NCBI RefSeq assembly: GCF_037975245.1 | Contig: NC_092567.1 | Location: forward strand, 20,871,376-20,935,375 | Reading direction: 5' to 3' | Source: Apostichopus japonicus | Lineage: Eukaryota; Echinodermata; Holothuroidea; Aspidochirotida; Stichopodidae | Length of the DNA stretch: 64,000 bases | In this document: in pieces, positions 39,847 to 51,865 of the stretch | Numbering within the stretch: position 1 is the stretch's first letter | Layout: every line of letters starts with the position of its first letter | Notes under the pieces: generated by a model | Told to the model about the DNA's origin: nothing | Databases searched by the model: none | Seen by the model: the letters and a program-made list of their open reading frames with translations, nothing else | Program-made: the position numbers and the translations under genes

Positions 39847-42308
39847 CGCTTAAGCTTGTATGCACGATAACTCAACAAGGGATTGACTGATCATGATCAA
39901 ACTTGGTGGGTGGGTGGCCCATAGTGAGTAGATGAACCCTATTGTTTTTGGTGCCCACAAAGGTCACCAAAGGTCAGTTATGGTCCAAAAACCCAAAATA
40001 CTAAAACTGCAATAACTCCCAGTGCCAATGTGCGACAAGGTTGATATTTTGGGACAAGTTGTGAACTGGTTAGGGCAATATTTTGAAACTTAACGGTCAT
40101 GTGATCTGAGGTCACCAAAGGTCAATTAATGTTAAAAAACTAGTATTTTTGCGATAACTTGAGAACGAATTGTCCGTTAGGGTTGGGAGTTGCTTCAGTG
40201 TAATCCAATTGTCGACCCACATCTGGGTGACCCTTGACCTCAATTTGACCTCTGGTGACCTTTTCATGTTTTGGGGATTTTTACAGTTTCGATGCTATTT
40301 TCAGATGTCAAAGGTACCTTCCGATCATAAATATTGATAGGTTGACCCCCGTGTGACCTTTGTGTGCGAACTTATATGGGGTCAAAGTTTTCGGTCAGAG
40401 TTAGGATGGCTGTACAGACTTATCGTGTTGATTTTTGGAATCAGCAGATCAAACTACATTTGAAACCAAGGTCAAAAGGTCAAAGGTCACATTAGAAAAA
40501 ATGTGCTTAGTTTGGGAGAAAACGGGCGAAAAAGAAAATGTTTGGTTTTGATGCTAGATTTGGATATCAAAGGTACCTTCCGATCAAAAATGTCAATGGG
40601 TTGACACCCGGGTGACCTTTGTGTGTAAAGTTATACAAGGTCAAAGTTAATTTTCAGACATTTAATGCAATAACTCCCAGGGCCAAGGTGTAACAAGGTT
40701 GATATTTTGGGACAAGTTGCAAATGGTATAGAGGAATATTTTCAAACTTAACGGTCATGTGATCCGAGGTCATCAAAGGTCAATTAATGTTAAAAAACTA
40801 GTATTTTCGGTGAGAAAATGGGCAAAGAAAAAAATGTTTGAATTCTTACAGTTTTGATGCTATATTCACGTCTCAACAATCAAAAATGTCAATAGGTTTA
40901 CCCCAGGTGACCTTTGTGTGTGAAGTTTTATGAGGTCAAAGTAAATTTTCAGACATTTAGTGCAATAATTCCCAGTTCCAAGGTGTGACACGGTTGATAT
41001 TTTGGGACAAGTTGCAAATGGTATAGGGGAATATTTTCAAACATAACGGTCATGTGATCCGAGGTCACCAAAGGTCAATTAATGATAAAAAACTAGTATT
41101 TTTGCGATAACTTGAGAACGAATTGTCCGTTAGGGTTGGGAGTTGCTTCAATTTAATCCAATTGTCGACCCACATCTGGGTGACCCTTGACCTCAATTTG
41201 ACCTCTGGTGACCTTTTCATGTTTTGGGGATTTTTACAGTTTCGATGCTATTTTCAGATGTCAAAGGTACCTTCTGATCATAAATGTCAATGGGTTGACC
41301 CCCGTGTGACCTTCGTGTGCGGAGTTATACGAGGTCAAAGTTAATTTTCAGACATTTAATGCAATAACTCTCAGTTCCAAGGTGTGACATGGTTGATATT
41401 TTGGGACAAGTTGCAAATGGTATAGGGGAATATTTTCACACTTAACGGTCATGTGATCCGAGGTCACCAAAGGTCAATTAATGATAAAAAACTAGTATTT
41501 TTGTGATAACTTGAGAACGAACTGTCCGTTAAGGTTGGGAGTTGCTTCAATGTAATCCATTTGTCAACCCCCATCTGGGTGACCCTTGACCTCAATTTGA
41601 CCTCTGGTGACCTTTTCATGTTTTGGGGATTTTTACAGTTTCGATGCTATTTTCAGATGTCAAAGTGGCCTTCTGATCATAAATGTCAATAGGTTGACCC
41701 CAATGTGACCTTCGTGTGCGAAGTTATACGAGTTCAAAGTTAAATAATATTAATGAGGTCACAGGTCAAACGTGAAAAACTCCCAAGTTGCAATAACTTA
41801 GCTACTATTTATTGGAATTTCGTCAAACTTGGTATGATGATATTGGTAGATAGTCTCCACACACTGATGTGTGTTGCAATTGATATCATGCATGTTTATA
41901 AGGGGGGGGGGGGGGCTAGCATTATTTCGTTATGAAAAGTTTGTATGCACAATAACTCAACAAGGGAATGACCAATCATTACCATACTTGGTGAGTGGGT
42001 GGCCCATAGTAAGTAGATTATCCCTGTTGATGTTGGTGCTCATTTCATGAATATTAATGAGGTCATGGGGTCAAACGTGAAATACTCCAAATGCAATTAC
42101 TTGGCTACTATTACTACTCGGAATTTCGTCAAACTTGGTATGATGATAATGGTAGATAGTCTTCACACACTGATGTGTGTTGCAATTGATATCAGGGCTT
42201 AGCATTACTTTGGCAACAAAAGTTTGTGAGCATAAATTACTGTTGTTGTATTAGGGCTTTGTTAGAAATTTCCCTATGAATGGAACTAATGAACAGCAGC
42301 AAGGAACC
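39748..42308. mobile_element. Repeat element rich in AGGTCA/TGACCT half-sites
   Basis: It is bounded by GGTTCCTTGCTG (39,748-39,759) and its exact reverse complement CAGCAAGGAACC (42,297-42,308). Near the left end is a (GT)n tract (39,792-39,843). Inside, long blocks recur: GCGATAACTTGAGAACGAA at about 40,152 and 41,104 (variant near 41,502), AGGTCA(C/T)CAAAGGTCAATTA at about 40,112, 40,770, 41,062 and 41,460, and GATATTTTGGGACAAGTTGC several times. AGGTCA or TGACCT hexamers are strikingly frequent. Blocks of ACGATAACTCAACAAGGGA and GTGGGTGGCCCATAGT occur near both ends. No intact protein is seen. Whether the 12-bp ends are true termini is uncertain. Confidence 0.65.
39780..39845. repeat. (GT)n microsatellite
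   Basis: About 50 bp of GT near the left end of the AGGTCA-rich element. Confidence 0.9.
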
Positions 42309-42827
42309 ATGAAATGTTTTCATTCTGGTTTTGTTTGAGTACGAGGGGCCATTCTTTGACTTTCTGACATATTTTTGTTATTTATTGGGGGTGGGGAGGG
42401 TAGGGTGGGGTTGGGTGGGGAGGGTAGACCGGGTTGAGGGTATAGGCAGGGTTGGGGGTAGGGTGAATGGAGGGATGAGGCTAGCAGTTCTATCACTGAC
42501 TCTATCAATTGCCTGCAGGGGCGGAAACTCGCGGGCGCGACTAGGCAGCTTTGCTGTGCAACTTATTGGAAGCCATGCATGTTGTCAACCATCTCCCTCC
42601 CCCACACCCCGTCGGTGTCGGGAGTCGTGAGTGTTGCTGGTCTGATCATGTAATAGTACACATGATCATATAGGTAACATATTATGTACAGTGTCAGTTA
42701 ATAGGCTAGTGTAGAGGCCTAGCTATACTAACGATATTCAATATATACGTAAAAGGTGCTTGTTATGGAAGGTGAACCAAGCCTTAGAGCCTAGGCAAGA
42801 CTACAATCAGAGAACTTTAATGAATTA

Positions 42828-43006
42828 ATCGGCTCTATAATTTAGAATCAGTGCCTGCATGGAAGTATACCGGAAGTACGTAAAGTACACCTCAATGTAC
42901 ATTGTTGACATATGACAGTGACAAGGTTAGGGTAACAAGGTTAGGGTCAATATACTTCTCTATACTTCCGGTCAATGATTCTAAATTAGAACCAATTAAC
43001 TGATCC
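42828..43006. repeat. Imperfect inverted repeat
   Basis: AATTAATCGGCTCT, then TAATTTAGAATCA and ACCGGAAGTA on the left are matched in inverse order on the right by TACTTCCGGT, TGATTCTAAATTA and GAACCAATTAA. About 80 bp separate the arms, as in a small MITE. Confidence 0.6.
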
Positions 43007-43067
43007 ATTCTCAATCCCATGCCATTTAATCACACCGTGACTGTAACCGTGCATGCATGTGATTACT

Positions 43068-43210
43068 TCTTACTTGGAACAGTAGAATTATAGACCAGTC
43101 TGTAACAACAAAATGTGTGACGTCATAAGGCAGTCACAGCTACACATATTCCCCCTCACACTCTTTTCCACATCAAATATAGTAGGGGAGTTGGTTTCCT
43201 CCCCCTCCTA
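43068..43210. repeat. Dispersed repeat, copy 2
   Basis: Highly similar to 37,024-37,168 in the same orientation, with a short insertion after AAGGCAGTC. Intergenic here. Confidence 0.85.
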
Positions 43211-44805
43211 CTTTATAAGGCCTGATAAAGTGTTAGTCACTGGTACGTGAAGATCTGACAAATATAGGCATATCCTCACCTTGAAAGAATAAGACAAAGT
43301 ATGACTTACTGAGATATGGTTCAGATCAATAACAGTTGTATTATCTCGAAGAAAATGTCTTCACCTTAGCTGAACCTTCAAATCGTCGAAACCACCTATA
43401 CTCTTTCTATAGTTTTCTGTCTTCGAACTCAAATTCCGCTTTCGTTTTCTTCTCGTGCAGTGTCTGTATAGACTTATAGGCTACTTGGGTGACAATATAT
43501 CCCGCGAGAACACTGGGAATTCCAAACAACGGGGGTATACTTTACACGCAATACTCCTGTTTTTACTGCTGTGGGTTTACTTCATTTTATATGACAATTC
43601 TTACCGTCTGTAGAAAATATCTATACCCTATAACCCTCCAGTAACTAAAGCTATAGTGTAAACACGACCTCAGTTGCATACATAGGGACCTGTGGGGGTG
43701 TCAACTCGATTATTCACTGTCATCGCTCTGTTGATCAAGTTCAATGGAAGGGAATTCGAGATTTGGAGGAGTGCTTTGGCGCTCCCTTTGACACTGTAGG
43801 CTGCTGAGTTGGTTACAAAGCGAGTAAAAAGGCAAGAATATGGTTGAGTATCGTTTACCAAAATAGCTTACCAGATCTGTTCCACTGTTTAGTCATGCTG
43901 TTGAGGATGGGCCGCATCGGGAAGACACAGCGAAAAATCAAAATTATGTGCAATGCTGTCTGTGTGTTGGTGGCTTCGGGGTTCACGTACGGACCGACCG
44001 CTCTGTCCGAAGGCCAAGAACAGTAGGAAGAGGAGGGGAAGGGGAGGGGGAGGAGGTGCGGGAGGGGAGGAGGAGTGGTTGTATAGTCTCAGTAGCCACC
44101 TTATATTAAAATCTTTAGTATACTTGTGTTAATGTTTGTACCAATACCATGTAAGTCTTGACAATGTTCATTTAGGAAAGGTCTTAAGAAATGATAGAGG
44201 GGACACCCTCACTTAATTTTGCTGACAAAACAGCTGGTGGTGGGAGTGTGGAGGGAGATGGGAGGGGGAGGCGCAATGCCCTTTGTTGCCCGAAAGCATA
44301 TATAGCAAGCACTCCGTCCCTTTAGTAATAACATTATGAAAGGGGCATTTTCGTCAGTGCTCCAACCCCCCCCCCCCCCACCCGACCTTAGCTGGTCAGC
44401 TATGGTATGAGGTTTGATTTTTACTGCTTAATGTTCGAACTTGATTTTACCATCACTGTTAACAATTATTTATCTTTTTTGACCCTTTTCGTAGTTTGGG
44501 AGAACATAATTCGAATGAAAAATGAGAAGCAATTGGAGAAGTTCTATATGAAACTTCTATCAGTTAATAGTATATGGTAAGATTTGGGCATATAGTGATG
44601 ACGCTCTTTTAATATGCATGTGACCAGATATATTGTATAACTTCGTAAAAACATATCCTCAACATTTACCTGTATATGAAGATGTGGACGCACAGTATAT
44701 ATGATAGTTGATGTTTTGTGATTTAAGCTGGAATCTTCACAGTAGGTATAATGCAGGTATGGCTTAGTATAGTGCTCCTTACTATGCATGGTGGATGGAT
44801 GGAGG

Positions 44806-44957
44806 CCTATGGGTGCATATGGGTGCCTATGGGTGCCTATGGGTGCATATGGGTGACTATGGGTTCTCATAGGTGCCTATGGGTGCCTATTGGTGCATAT
44901 ATGGGTGCCTATGAGTGCATATGGGTGCCTATGGGTGCCTGTGGGTGCATATGGGTC
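44806..44957 (+). repeat. 10-bp minisatellite GGGTGCCTAT
   Basis: About 15 units of GGGTGCCTAT or GGGTGCATAT with small variants. Tryptophan/glycine-rich and His/Pro-rich frames through it are repeat artefacts. Confidence 0.92.
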
Positions 44958-45103
44958 GTTAAGATCAAGATGCGCCAATGTCAAGGTACCTCACGGAACC
45001 AAACCCCCACGGTCAAGAGCCCTCTGCATGTAAACACTTCCAAACAAGATTTACGGTACTATTGACTTTCTAATCCAGGTATATGCCTGCAAGATTCAAG
45101 CTA

Positions 45104-45152
45104 TGGTGAGGGTAGGGTGAGGTGGGGTGAGGGTGAGGTGGGGTGAGGGTGG
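45104..45152 (+). repeat. G-rich minisatellite GGTGAGGT-like
   Basis: GGTGAGGGTAGGGTGAGGTG and similar units, with G-quadruplex potential on the + strand. Confidence 0.75.
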
Positions 45153-46261
45153 AAGCATATGGTGCAACATCCGGTCTCCATAGTATGTTCATCTCTTATT
45201 GATCGTCTCGACGGCTAATTGCTAGCGGAAACCATGGCATGTTATGACACTTCCTCCCCCAAAAAACCCAAACACGATGCCATCTTAAAACACAATCTTA
45301 CAGTAGAACGAAGAAGGGAGGGAAGAAGGGGGGGGGGGTCACCCTTATTGCATCTTAAGTGAACTTGAAGCAAACAGGGCCATCTTGCTTTAGAAATAAA
45401 CAATATTTCCTCACCGAACAATTTCTAATTTCAAGACATTTATTTATCCTTGAAATGTAATACATCATCATTGGAACGTTTATTTAGCATTCAATTTGAT
45501 TTGTATTTAGAATTTCCTCAAAAGGCAACTATTGTTTGGTAGAGAAATTACTTTCCTTCTGTTGATAAATTATTTTTAATATTATAAATTTCAGCTTCAT
45601 TGCCATGATGACAATATCATTTACTTTGCAGTTGCCAGAAGCATTCACAAAATATGATATGAAATATAAAAGCTTCATTATCTTCGTGGTACAAGATGCT
45701 ATAGAGGTCTTGCACATGACGTCATTCACTGGTTTTCACACCACGTGATCAATTTTGCTGGAGTGAAAAAATTGCTTCTTCTCACACTGACTTACTATGT
45801 AGCCCTAAATTCAAACGATGATTTCTAAATGTCTGGTGAATATTTTCAGGAAAACTTGCCATATGTTATTCTACAAAAATCAAACAAACCTCAAAAATAT
45901 ATATAATTTGAATCTTTTCGCAAATGAAGAAAAACGAGCAAAATAAAGAAAATTAGCCCATTGAACGTAACGATATAGAGAGGCTCTCTTTCCCTCCAGT
46001 CACTGAGCATGATTCCCGCTATGTCCCAAAATATGACGTCACTGCAACACCTCTATATGAGGGTGTGGTTTGGACCTAAAGATTCAGCCCAAAAATATCT
46101 ATCAATTAACTATAGCCAGTCATAAACAGTATCTCTGTCGAAATATTTGAAATATAAGCATATTATTTGTGAACTGACGTTAACTTACAGTGTGATCTCT
46201 TAAAAACATATATGCTCTGTCGTATATAGAATGCGGAACATTTAAAAAAAAATTGAAAATA

Positions 46262-48102
46262 TCATTTTATTCTTCTAAATTTTTGTTTAATCTGTATTGA
46301 TTTCATCGTCGCGTTAGCAGAGAGGAATCCCAAGAGCTGTAAAATAAATACGAAAAATATTAAAATAAATCCTTATAAATTATAAATAAGAAATCTATAG
46401 AAACATAAACACAAAGAGAAGTTAAAATGTTTCAGATCTTAACATATATAGTAGAAGTATGACATCACAGATTTACAAAATGCCGCCAACTACCCACCCC
46501 CCCCCCTCCCTTTTCCAATAAGATACTTAAAATCGGATATCTTTCAAATGAAGCCAGATTTTTGTGTATATTAGTTTTATATAAATTACCTCGGGTAAGA
46601 ACAAGGCCACTGATGCCACAGCTGTTAGTAATAAGGCTACGTAAGGGTCGTTAACGATAGCTCTTAGACAACCCTGCATGTAAAGAAGTAAAAAAAGAAA
46701 CAAAACAATATTTATCAATTACGATTAATGAGAAGACGTGACTCGCTCTATAGTTAATCAAGAAGAGGGTCTTATGTGATTGTTTATCATAAATACAGAT
46801 ACTGAATTACAAAATACTTTATTTAGGAATCATCACACTGCTAATTCTTTATAGAAAATTTCTCTCAAACTTACTATACGTATTTGATGTATCATACGCG
46901 TTGGGCTTCTCGTTTTTCTTTTTTCCTTTTTTTTTTAGTTAATTTCTTTTTTTTCTCCAGTCATATATTTTGAGTTATGGGGTGCGGGGGTGCGGGTTGC
47001 GGGGGTATCTACACTAGGGTAGTATTCCCCTCCCCAGATGAAAGTTATGCACGAGTTTAAAATGTAGCTTATGATTGGTTACATGGACGGTGGGGTGGGG
47101 TGAGGGGTATACACATTCATACTGGCATGTCTATGGTTGGCTTCGACAAAATACACGGAAATTCTTTAGTTGACCTCTTTAAAGGATTTATAATATCATG
47201 TTTTATATTCGAAGATACAAACCGTAAATTATAACTTGTTGTGGAAAAAATGTTTATACATTGGTTATAAATCTTCGATCATTTCTTGACATTTGTTTTC
47301 CAAAAACAAAAAAAATGACTTACATTACCCGTAAAGGTAAAGTTTTTAATCTATTCACCTCACTATAAATATCAGTTTCTCCACGAAGGCCGCATTCATT
47401 TGTCATATTACGACAGCACGAGTCTGGGTATGTATTATCTACGAAATAACTGAAGTTTCCCCAATCTGCTGGCGATAGGACCCCGCAGCAACCATCCTGC
47501 AATGAAGAAACAAAACAAAATAAACCAGTTAAATATATCAAACAAGTTTTTCTTTTTTTTAATCAGCTGCCGAGAGGCAAGATGTAGTTTGCGTTACAAC
47601 TCATAGTGTAACTTATTGCTTTAATTTGAAAACTTTTTACTGTAGTATTCAATAACTGGCAATATTATTTGAACAAATGGTCTCTCTTATGTTTTGTCTC
47701 TACCCCCCCCCCCCCCCTCAACCCCATTTTTTTTTGTAAGGCAGCTATTTCCTTTCCCAGTTTGGGCCTGTATGTCAGAGTTACAAGTCCCACTTTACAC
47801 CAGTAGAAAGAATCACTGAAGCCAAGGGGTATATACGGACTTAGGTCTGTGACACGAAGGTCGGTGGAACGGATCGTACACCCCCATTCCCACCCCACCT
47901 CCACCCCACCCCTACGGGCCCACGATGAGGACAAAACAGTCGTGAAGAGGAATTTTCTGGTGAGTTGATTTGTAACTTGTTTTTTTGACGTTTTTCCTTG
48001 TTTTTTTTCTATTTCGGTTTCTGATTGTTTGTATCTGTATGCTTATATGTATATATATATATATATTAATATATATCAATATATATCAATATATATATAT
48101 AA

Positions 48103-48148
<46 letters not shown>

Positions 48149-50972
48149 GTGTGTGTGTTTGTATATATATGCACAAATACGTGTATACATATATTTGCAT
48201 GTATATATGTTATATATTTAAAAAAAAAAATATGTGATATCAATATTACTGACACAACTACATTTAGTCTGAGCGACTCACCTTCTGTTGTGTAAAATCC
48301 CACGTACGGACAAAGTCTGTTTCTGTCCTGTTAGCATTAGGGGAGTACAGATACATTTTTTGCAAAAGACCATCTTCGATGGTTATCCGTATGCTGCTGC
48401 TATAGATCAGCGCAAAATATATATTTGCTACCTGAATCACGGCGCTGATTACCAAAGCTATCATAAACTGTGAATAAAAAAAAATATGACAAAATAAAAA
48501 CAGGAGCAAAATCAGAGGGTGGTAAAGAAAGAGATGTAAAGAAAACAGAAAGTTAAACTGTAATGAAGTGAATCAACGAAATTACATACCGCTTCAGTAT
48601 TGTAGCACGCATTTCGAACATACATAACTTGCATACATAAATTTGGTACCTGGGTAGGTATTCTTCCCTAGATCCAACCAACCCCTCCCCCCCTCTTCCA
48701 CAGTCCCCACCCAAATATCTCTCCATTCTGAATCAATATGCCATGAGTAAAATGATCACCATACCATTGGGTGTGACAAACCCTCGACGGTGGAATTGTT
48801 GAAGCTTGACCATTGACTTTGACAACAATAAACATCTGGGTGGGTAATCTCCCCTACCCTACCACCCCACCCCACCCCCACCCCACACTCCGTCCCCCAC
48901 CAACCGTCATTTCTCTTTTCATCTCATACAGCGGCGGGTCCGAGCTTTCTCTGGAGAGAGGGGCTTCGTGACACTCGGTTCGGTAGACACCGTTATTAGC
49001 ACCGAAATAGCGGTGCAAGAAGAAAAACCGGTTACAAGTAAGGAATGCCGCGAGCAGCGTGCAAAATTGATCCACAACCGAATACCGATACCGCGGTATA
49101 CCGGATTCAATGTGTACCATATTTTACAACAAACTTAATGTTTACAGTTTAGTTTTTAGTGTCACTTTTAGTCCTCCCCCTGCCATATACATATCATTAA
49201 AAAGAGAAAAAATACAATAAAACAATACCAGGAATAGAGCAAGCCTTCGTTCTTTAATGCTTCCGTACAGACCGAGTACCGTCATTAGGAATGTGAAGAC
49301 ACCGATACAGATGGAGAGGACACCGACCAGGAAGACGGGTGAAATATTGACATCTAGGAGACTCACGAGAGGTTGTCGTTTATCAGACAAAATCACGCCC
49401 AGGATGATAAAAGCAATACCGAAAAGCTGAAATGTATTGGGGAGGTAACGATATAGGTAAGGGTATATCGCAAAGTTATATATATATAATTGACAGTATC
49501 TGAAATTGAGTTGAGATTTTTGATACACTTTGCACCGATGCTCTTTGATATTAAATTTCCATGAAAATCTTAAAAAGACACAATATTGTTTAGTTGTTGA
49601 TAAGCGGTGCACGATGTTTATAGTGGAGTATTTCCCGTAGATCATTTTAAATTTGTGGTTTGAAAATTAGGTAATTGCAGCTTGGTTCTGTCGTCCAAGG
49701 ATTTCGAAACAACTTAAAGATCATGCAAATGGATGTCCTATACAGAGGTGATAAATCGGGTGCCTACACATCTCACCCCCCCCCCCCTCCCCTCTTCGTA
49801 TTGAAAAAAAAAGTGATATGAAAAAGAGGGATACACTCTCGATATAAAACTGAACTAAATAAGCCAAGTTAACCCTGACAGAGTGAAAAACCTCACTGTA
49901 TATTGTGTACGTATAATAGGCCGGCTGTAAAGCCTAACCATGTTACATGCATGCCTGATTACTGGAAGACTTGTGGCTAGGTTTTCCCGGGCCGGACTGA
50001 AAATCTATTTCGGGCTGGGTTGGACCCACGGATCGACGATTGAGCACCCTCTGGCGTGGGACGTGAAGTTAATAATTTACTTATTAATGTGGTAAATGAA
50101 GTTAACATAATTAAATTAAGTAAGAAATCTTTTAACGGGTTTATAATTTACATCTATGACGTCATACCCAATCACTGTTGGTATACAGAACAGCAAGTAG
50201 GAATTAGATGTAAGTTTCATAGGAATCCAGAGAGCTGTTTATGTCAATCGTTTAACTTCCTCTATTTCAAATAATATTACACCAGGATTTTCCAACAAAT
50301 TTTCCAACGATTGGGGGGAGGGGGGAGGGGGGGGAGGGGGTGAGTATATCCAGCGTTTCAACCGAGAGCGCTTTCTTATCGGTCCTAACAGAGCCGTAAG
50401 TACTCTATGGCTCTGGGCTTGTTATGAGCTTGAATTATATTGTTACAAATCTCCACCGTAGATTTGGTAAAGCGCTGTAACATATCTCAAACTATGTGAT
50501 GCTAGTTGTGTAAATACTTCAATTTCAAGAGATCTCGTCTTTAATAACTACGAGAAGAACCACAAGTATAAAAGTCCAGTGTGTCCCATTAAGAACCAGA
50601 TGAAAATACATTACAAGAAGCTTTCTGGTTATTTGACGACCAGACATGGGTCAAATGGCCAAACGAACGGATGGCAACATTGCGTTGCTAAGATGAGTGG
50701 TAAACACTAAATGTTGAGCTCAAATATGTCACACTATGTTTGAATTAGGGGAATGTGCAGGTGTAAATTTGCCCAGAAGTGTCCATCAGAGATTTCTGAA
50801 TGGGATTCTCAGTGAAATTCGGAGACCGCAGTTTGTCAAGTTTCGCGGAACTAGAAAGGACGGACTTGATAGCGCCCTCTGTTGATTTTAGGGCGGGCTG
50901 GAGATCACCATTGACAAAACTCACCAACAAGATGTGACAGATCGAGTTAAGCACTCTCTTTTCCCTCGCCAT
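46262..50972 (-). CDS. Tetraspanin TSP-B (atypical)
   Basis: Four-pass membrane protein, 242 aa. Exons in transcription order: 50,972-50,925; 49,426-49,229; 48,467-48,282; 47,496-47,359; 46,673-46,590; 46,336-46,262. All junctions are phase 0 and splice sites are good. Start [16 protein letters not shown] leads into TM1 ([13 protein letters not shown]). TM2 ends [17 protein letters not shown], where most tetraspanins have GCCGA(I/F).E, so both Cys are missing. TM3 is [20 protein letters not shown]. The large loop has DGCCG, YPDSCC and NEC, and exon 5 starts GC, giving the six-Cys pattern. N-glycosylation sequons NRT, NFS and NMT are present. TM4 ends LPELLGFLS, and the tail is basic without the usual Cys pair. 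An AATAAA overlaps the stop codon. The start is chosen because the 16-codon exon 1 matches TSP-A in length and phase. Confidence 0.88.
47986..48225. repeat. AT-rich microsatellite in TSP-B intron 3
   Basis: TA dinucleotides with ATATATCA interruptions, densest at 48,048-48,146. Confidence 0.85.
48468..49228 (-). other. TSP-B intron 2
   Basis: Phase 0 intron. It contains a C-rich tract at 48,850-48,900; no exon seen. Confidence 0.7.
49427..50924 (-). other. TSP-B intron 1
   Basis: Phase 0 intron of about 1.5 kb, with G-rich runs at 50,310-50,340. No further exon recognised. Confidence 0.7.
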
Positions 50973-51823
50973 TGTGACGTAACTTCCTGTTAAGATATTT
51001 GTGAAACGAAATGATACCATATTCCACAGTATGTAATCATTATTATATTCATACCACATATATTGTGGGTTATGTACAAACTATCTCTTATGATACAAAG
51101 TATACATGGAATACTATAGTTCGTAATGTAGAAATGATAAAGGCATACATGTAGAATTCCTCAAATATTTATATATCAATTATAGTAGCAAATATGATGT
51201 ACACTATACATGAAATGGAATAGGCCGTATTCTATGACGTGTATAGGCCTATACTTAAATTATCATACATGAAATAGTAACAAACTATGGTATACATAGC
51301 ATAACATTAATTACATTAATCACAGCTCCTCTACGTATATATAGCAAAACATTCAAATCTTGTAGGCCTAACTGAAATAACAGTGATGTAACATATTCAT
51401 GTAACTATATATGATAACATATTACATACAAAATGCCAAAAAAGGCCTATATTGGGGAGATCGGCCATTATAATATCTCTTATGGGCTACATAATATGTG
51501 TGTTAATAGTGTATAAATAATCCCGCACTATAGCGTTATCTATATCACCTATCACCAACCACTTTATCACCTATATAGTGTCCAATGACGAATGAAAATT
51601 AATGTGCCCAAAATATGGCATGAAATTTTGCAATTTTTGGCTGATCCGATAAGTGACGTCCCTCCCCCTTCCCACTCCCCCCTCCCCATCCCCATGCGAT
51701 AAATTGATATCGGTAAAACCAACTATACTGTTTTGCTTGCCTATCGTTATTCCACACGGTTTTTGTGATAGGCCTATACATCAAGATTTAACCTATGTCC
51801 TCATAGGGTGATCTTTCAAGTTC

Positions 51824-51865
51824 TATTTTGTTTGAAAGCATATATATATGCTTTCAAACAAAATA
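51824..51865. repeat. 42-bp perfect palindrome
   Basis: TATTTTGTTTGAAAGCATATA is followed at once by its exact reverse complement, with no loop. It can extrude as a cruciform. Confidence 0.95.

Larger units (their letters stand above)
42309..46261. other. Intergenic stretch between TSP-C and TSP-B
   Basis: No firm exon. It holds a G-rich tract at 42,385-42,470, an imperfect inverted repeat at 42,828-43,006, copy 2 of a dispersed repeat, a purine-rich tract near 44,030-44,075, two minisatellites (44.8 and 45.1 kb) and a weak first-exon candidate at 45,625. Confidence 0.5.

Noticed and set aside
43670-44026. Minus and plus open frames of about 60 codons each with protein-like composition
   Set aside because: No recognisable domain, no matching phases or splice partners; the GTAAGC near 43,867 alone is not enough.
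49427-49645. N-terminal extension of the open frame containing TSP-B exon 2
   Set aside because: It reads back into the intron across the acceptor; exon 1 at 50,925-50,972 fits in length and phase.
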